Shown: piece by piece, positions 6,063-7,464 of the stretch
How the letters are laid out: every line of letters starts with the position of its first letter
Position numbering within the stretch: position 1 is the first letter of the stretch
Translations under genes and position numbers: made by a program
DNA from: an uncultured Mycoplasma sp.
Lineage (GTDB): Bacteria; Bacillota_I; Bacilli_A; RF39; UBA660
Direction of reading: 5' to 3'
Assembly (NCBI GenBank): GCA_905209745.1
Contig: CAJLUG010000045.1
Coordinates: 1 to 7,464 of the forward strand
Length of the DNA stretch: 7,464 bases
Notes under the pieces: generated by a model
Databases searched by the model: none
What the model saw: the letters and a program-made list of their open reading frames with translations, nothing else
Told to the model about the DNA's origin: nothing

Positions 6063-6182
6063 AAGAACATTCGTAGTAGAGTGTACTGAATTTAGGAGGT
6101 GTGTAAAAGGAGTAAAAAAAGAGGTAAAAATAGTTCTATAAAAAAGAACAAATCATAAAATAAAAAGAAGGAGTGTAAAAAG
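6063..6182 (+). other. Leader of the zinc-ribbon gene with an extra strong ribosome site
   Basis: About 120 bases of purine-rich untranslated leader lie between the predicted start of transcription and the ATG at 6183. It holds a perfect AGGAGG at 6094-6099 with no ATG at a usable distance, and a weak hairpin (GTTCT at 6133-6137 with AGAAC at 6145-6149). The working ribosome site is AAGGAG at 6168-6173, nine bases before the ATG. A 19-residue basic frame from a GTG at 6099 to a TAA at 6156-6158 exists but starts too close to the AGGAGG to be convincing. No known riboswitch is recognised. Confidence 0.5.
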
Positions 6183-7451
6183 ATGTTTTGCAGTGAGTGT
6201 GGTGCGAAAAATAAAAAGAATGCGGCATTTTGTGAAGAATGCGGTGCTAAATTAGAACCGATTGAAGAAGAAAAAACACAAGTGACCAAAGCACCAAAAA
6301 AGAAAAAAGAAAGCAGAAAGAAATTATCAAAAAAACAGATAATACTAATCAGTGCAATTGTAGTGGTAGTAGTAGCACTTTTTATAGGATATCAAGTATT
6401 ATCATCTATGTCTTCTCCACAAAAGGTTGTTGAAAATTATATTGAAGCAATCAATAAAAAAGATTATAGTGCTTTATATGATTATGCAAACTTTTCAGGA
6501 GATACAACATTTATTAATGAAAAGGCATATACGAATGCCGTAAAAGATTTATTAGAAGATGCAAGTAGTATTAGTAATTTTACTGTAGGTAGAACAACAT
6601 ATGAAAATGGTGGCCTAACAGCTGTAGTAACAATAAATGCAGCCGTAAAACTAGGAACAACAACAAGTGATGCATCAATTGAAATAAGACTTACAAAAGA
6701 AAAAGAAAAACAATTTTTATTCTTTCCTAAGTGGACCATTACAGATGATGAATTATTAGGAATTGAAACAGTAACTGACTTTGAATTAGAAGTACCAAAA
6801 GATACAAAAGTTACCTTTGCAGGAGTAGAAGTAACTGATAAGTATTTAGATAAAAACGACGAAGAAGATTATACAGAAACTTACGTTTTACCACAAGTAT
6901 TAACAACAAAAACAGAAACAGAATTTATCTTACCTGGGGATTTAGAAATTAAAAAAGATATTGTTCCATCTAGTTATACAAATAGATATAGTTTAAACGT
7001 CTTAGAAGAAGACTTTACAAAAGCAGCCAAAGAAAAGTTAACAGAAACAATCAATAATACCTTAAGTGCTACAATGAAAGGATTAATAGATAATAAAACA
7101 TTTGAAGATATCAAACAAAACTATGCAAATGATGAAAGTTCAGACTATTTAGAAGACTTTAAAGATGAATATGAAGATTATAAAGAAAACCTAGGAAGAG
7201 ATTATTATGATTCTTTAACAGAGTTTAATATAGAAGATATTAGTATTTCTTCTATCGGATTTACAAGTGATTATGAATTAAATGTTCGCATAAGATTAGA
7301 ATATAATTGGAAACAAACAGATAAAGAAACTGGAGAAGTAGAAAGTGATGATACTTATAACTATTATTCATTCTACTTAGTACCAGAAGAAGACACTTAC
7401 AAAGTAGTAGGAATGTCTTCACTTCCATCAACTGTTTCTTTATGGTGGTAA
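6183..7451 (+). CDS. TcaA-like zinc-ribbon membrane protein
   Basis: The 422-residue protein starts with a zinc ribbon, CSEC and CEEC (Cys3, Cys6, Cys17, Cys20), followed by a Lys/Glu-rich linker and a single membrane helix at about 53-73. The rest, predicted outside, has a first domain of NTF2-like pattern (about 78-197, starting SPQKVVENYIEAINKKDY), a small beta domain (about 199-265, with VPKDTKVTFAGVEV, the pattern of the repeated TcaA middle domains) and a C-terminal alpha-beta domain (about 272-422) ending in VSLWW. The order of cytoplasmic zinc ribbon, one helix and extracytoplasmic domains matches the TcaA/YvbJ group, whose staphylococcal member affects teicoplanin susceptibility and wall teichoic acid release. 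This protein has fewer middle domains than I would expect for TcaA itself. It has its own promoter; a ribosome site four bases after its stop shows another gene follows. The exact role is unknown. Confidence 0.8.
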   Translation: MFCSECGAKNKKNAAFCEECGAKLEPIEEEKTQVTKAPKKKKESRKKLSKKQIILISAIVVVVVALFIGYQVLSSMSSPQKVVENYIEAINKKDYSALYDYANFSGDTTFINEKAYTNAVKDLLEDASSISNFTVGRTTYENGGLTAVVTINAAVKLGTTTSDASIEIRLTKEKEKQFLFFPKWTITDDELLGIETVTDFELEVPKDTKVTFAGVEVTDKYLDKNDEEDYTETYVLPQVLTTKTETEFILPGDLEIKKDIVPSSYTNRYSLNVLEEDFTKAAKEKLTETINNTLSATMKGLIDNKTFEDIKQNYANDESSDYLEDFKDEYEDYKENLGRDYYDSLTEFNIEDISISSIGFTSDYELNVRIRLEYNWKQTDKETGEVESDDTYNYYSFYLVPEEDTYKVVGMSSLPSTVSLWW

Positions 7452-7455
7452 ACAG

Positions 7456-7462
7456 AAAGGAG
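7456..7462 (+). promoter_or_regulatory. Ribosome binding site of the next gene (gene lies beyond the window)
   Basis: AAAGGAG begins four bases after the zinc-ribbon stop codon, and no terminator separates them, so a co-transcribed gene very probably starts just past the window end. Confidence 0.65.
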
Positions 7463-7464
7463 TA

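Noticed and set aside
6099..6158. Basic 19-residue leader peptide from a GTG start
   Set aside because: The AGGAGG overlaps the GTG itself, leaving no proper spacing, and the composition simply reflects the A-rich leader; kept only as a possibility in the leader entry.
6092..6289. Minus-strand 65-residue open frame
   Set aside because: It is the complement of the zinc-ribbon gene start and its leader, Phe/Leu-rich from A-rich coding DNA, and has no ribosome site support.
6482..6739. Minus-strand open frame inside the zinc-ribbon gene
   Set aside because: Its hydrophobic look is a by-product of antisense reading; the plus-strand protein is complete and coherent.
1..7464. CRISPR arrays, tRNA or rRNA genes, insertion sequences, TGA recoding
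   Set aside because: No spaced repeats, cloverleaf-like sequences or transposase frames were seen; all visible Trp codons are TGG and the genes read through with the standard bacterial code.

Overview
This AT-rich window looks like chromosome of a low-GC Gram-positive bacterium (Bacillota). The evidence is purine-rich AGGAGG-type ribosome sites before nearly every gene, strong TATAAT promoters (several with an extended TG), hairpin-plus-T-run terminators, ChW cell-surface repeats, and a sporulation-class sigma factor. The gene types (GH25 lysozyme, lipoteichoic-acid-synthase-like phosphoglycerol transferase, DAG kinase, TcaA-like zinc-ribbon protein) and lysine/asparagine-rich proteins would fit an uncultured gut lineage near Erysipelotrichia, RF39 or Clostridia; that placement is inference. 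All visible Trp codons are TGG and every stop is TAA or TAG, so nothing indicates recoding of TGA.

Layout: (1) 1-1047, +, the 3' part of a secreted cell-wall hydrolase with two ChW repeats, a cell-wall-binding-like repeat and a GH25 muramidase domain, closed by a hairpin that can stop transcription from both sides. (2) 1108-3022, -, two overlapping genes: a small three-helix membrane protein followed by an LtaS/OpgB-like membrane phosphoglycerol transferase. (3) 3023-3193, a divergent promoter region in which both strands carry the same ATGTTATAAT extended -10. (4) 3194-4920, +, a diacylglycerol kinase gene coupled to a DUF2238/YjdF-like membrane protein, ended by a terminator. (5) 5024-6008, +, a SpoIIAA-like STAS protein and a SigF/SigB-type sigma factor, with no anti-sigma kinase gene between them, ended by a terminator. 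(6) 6028-7464, +, a clear promoter, a roughly 120-nt leader, a TcaA-like zinc-ribbon membrane protein, and the ribosome site of a further gene past the window end.

How the genes may work together: most encode envelope functions. An LtaS-type enzyme takes glycerol phosphate from phosphatidylglycerol and leaves diacylglycerol; the divergent DAG kinase can return that to phosphatidic acid. The lysozyme and the TcaA-like protein act on or sense the cell wall. The most unusual element is the STAS-sigma pair, which resembles a spoIIA operon that has lost spoIIAB and, in the STAS protein, the phosphorylated serine. No mobile element, CRISPR array, tRNA or rRNA was seen.
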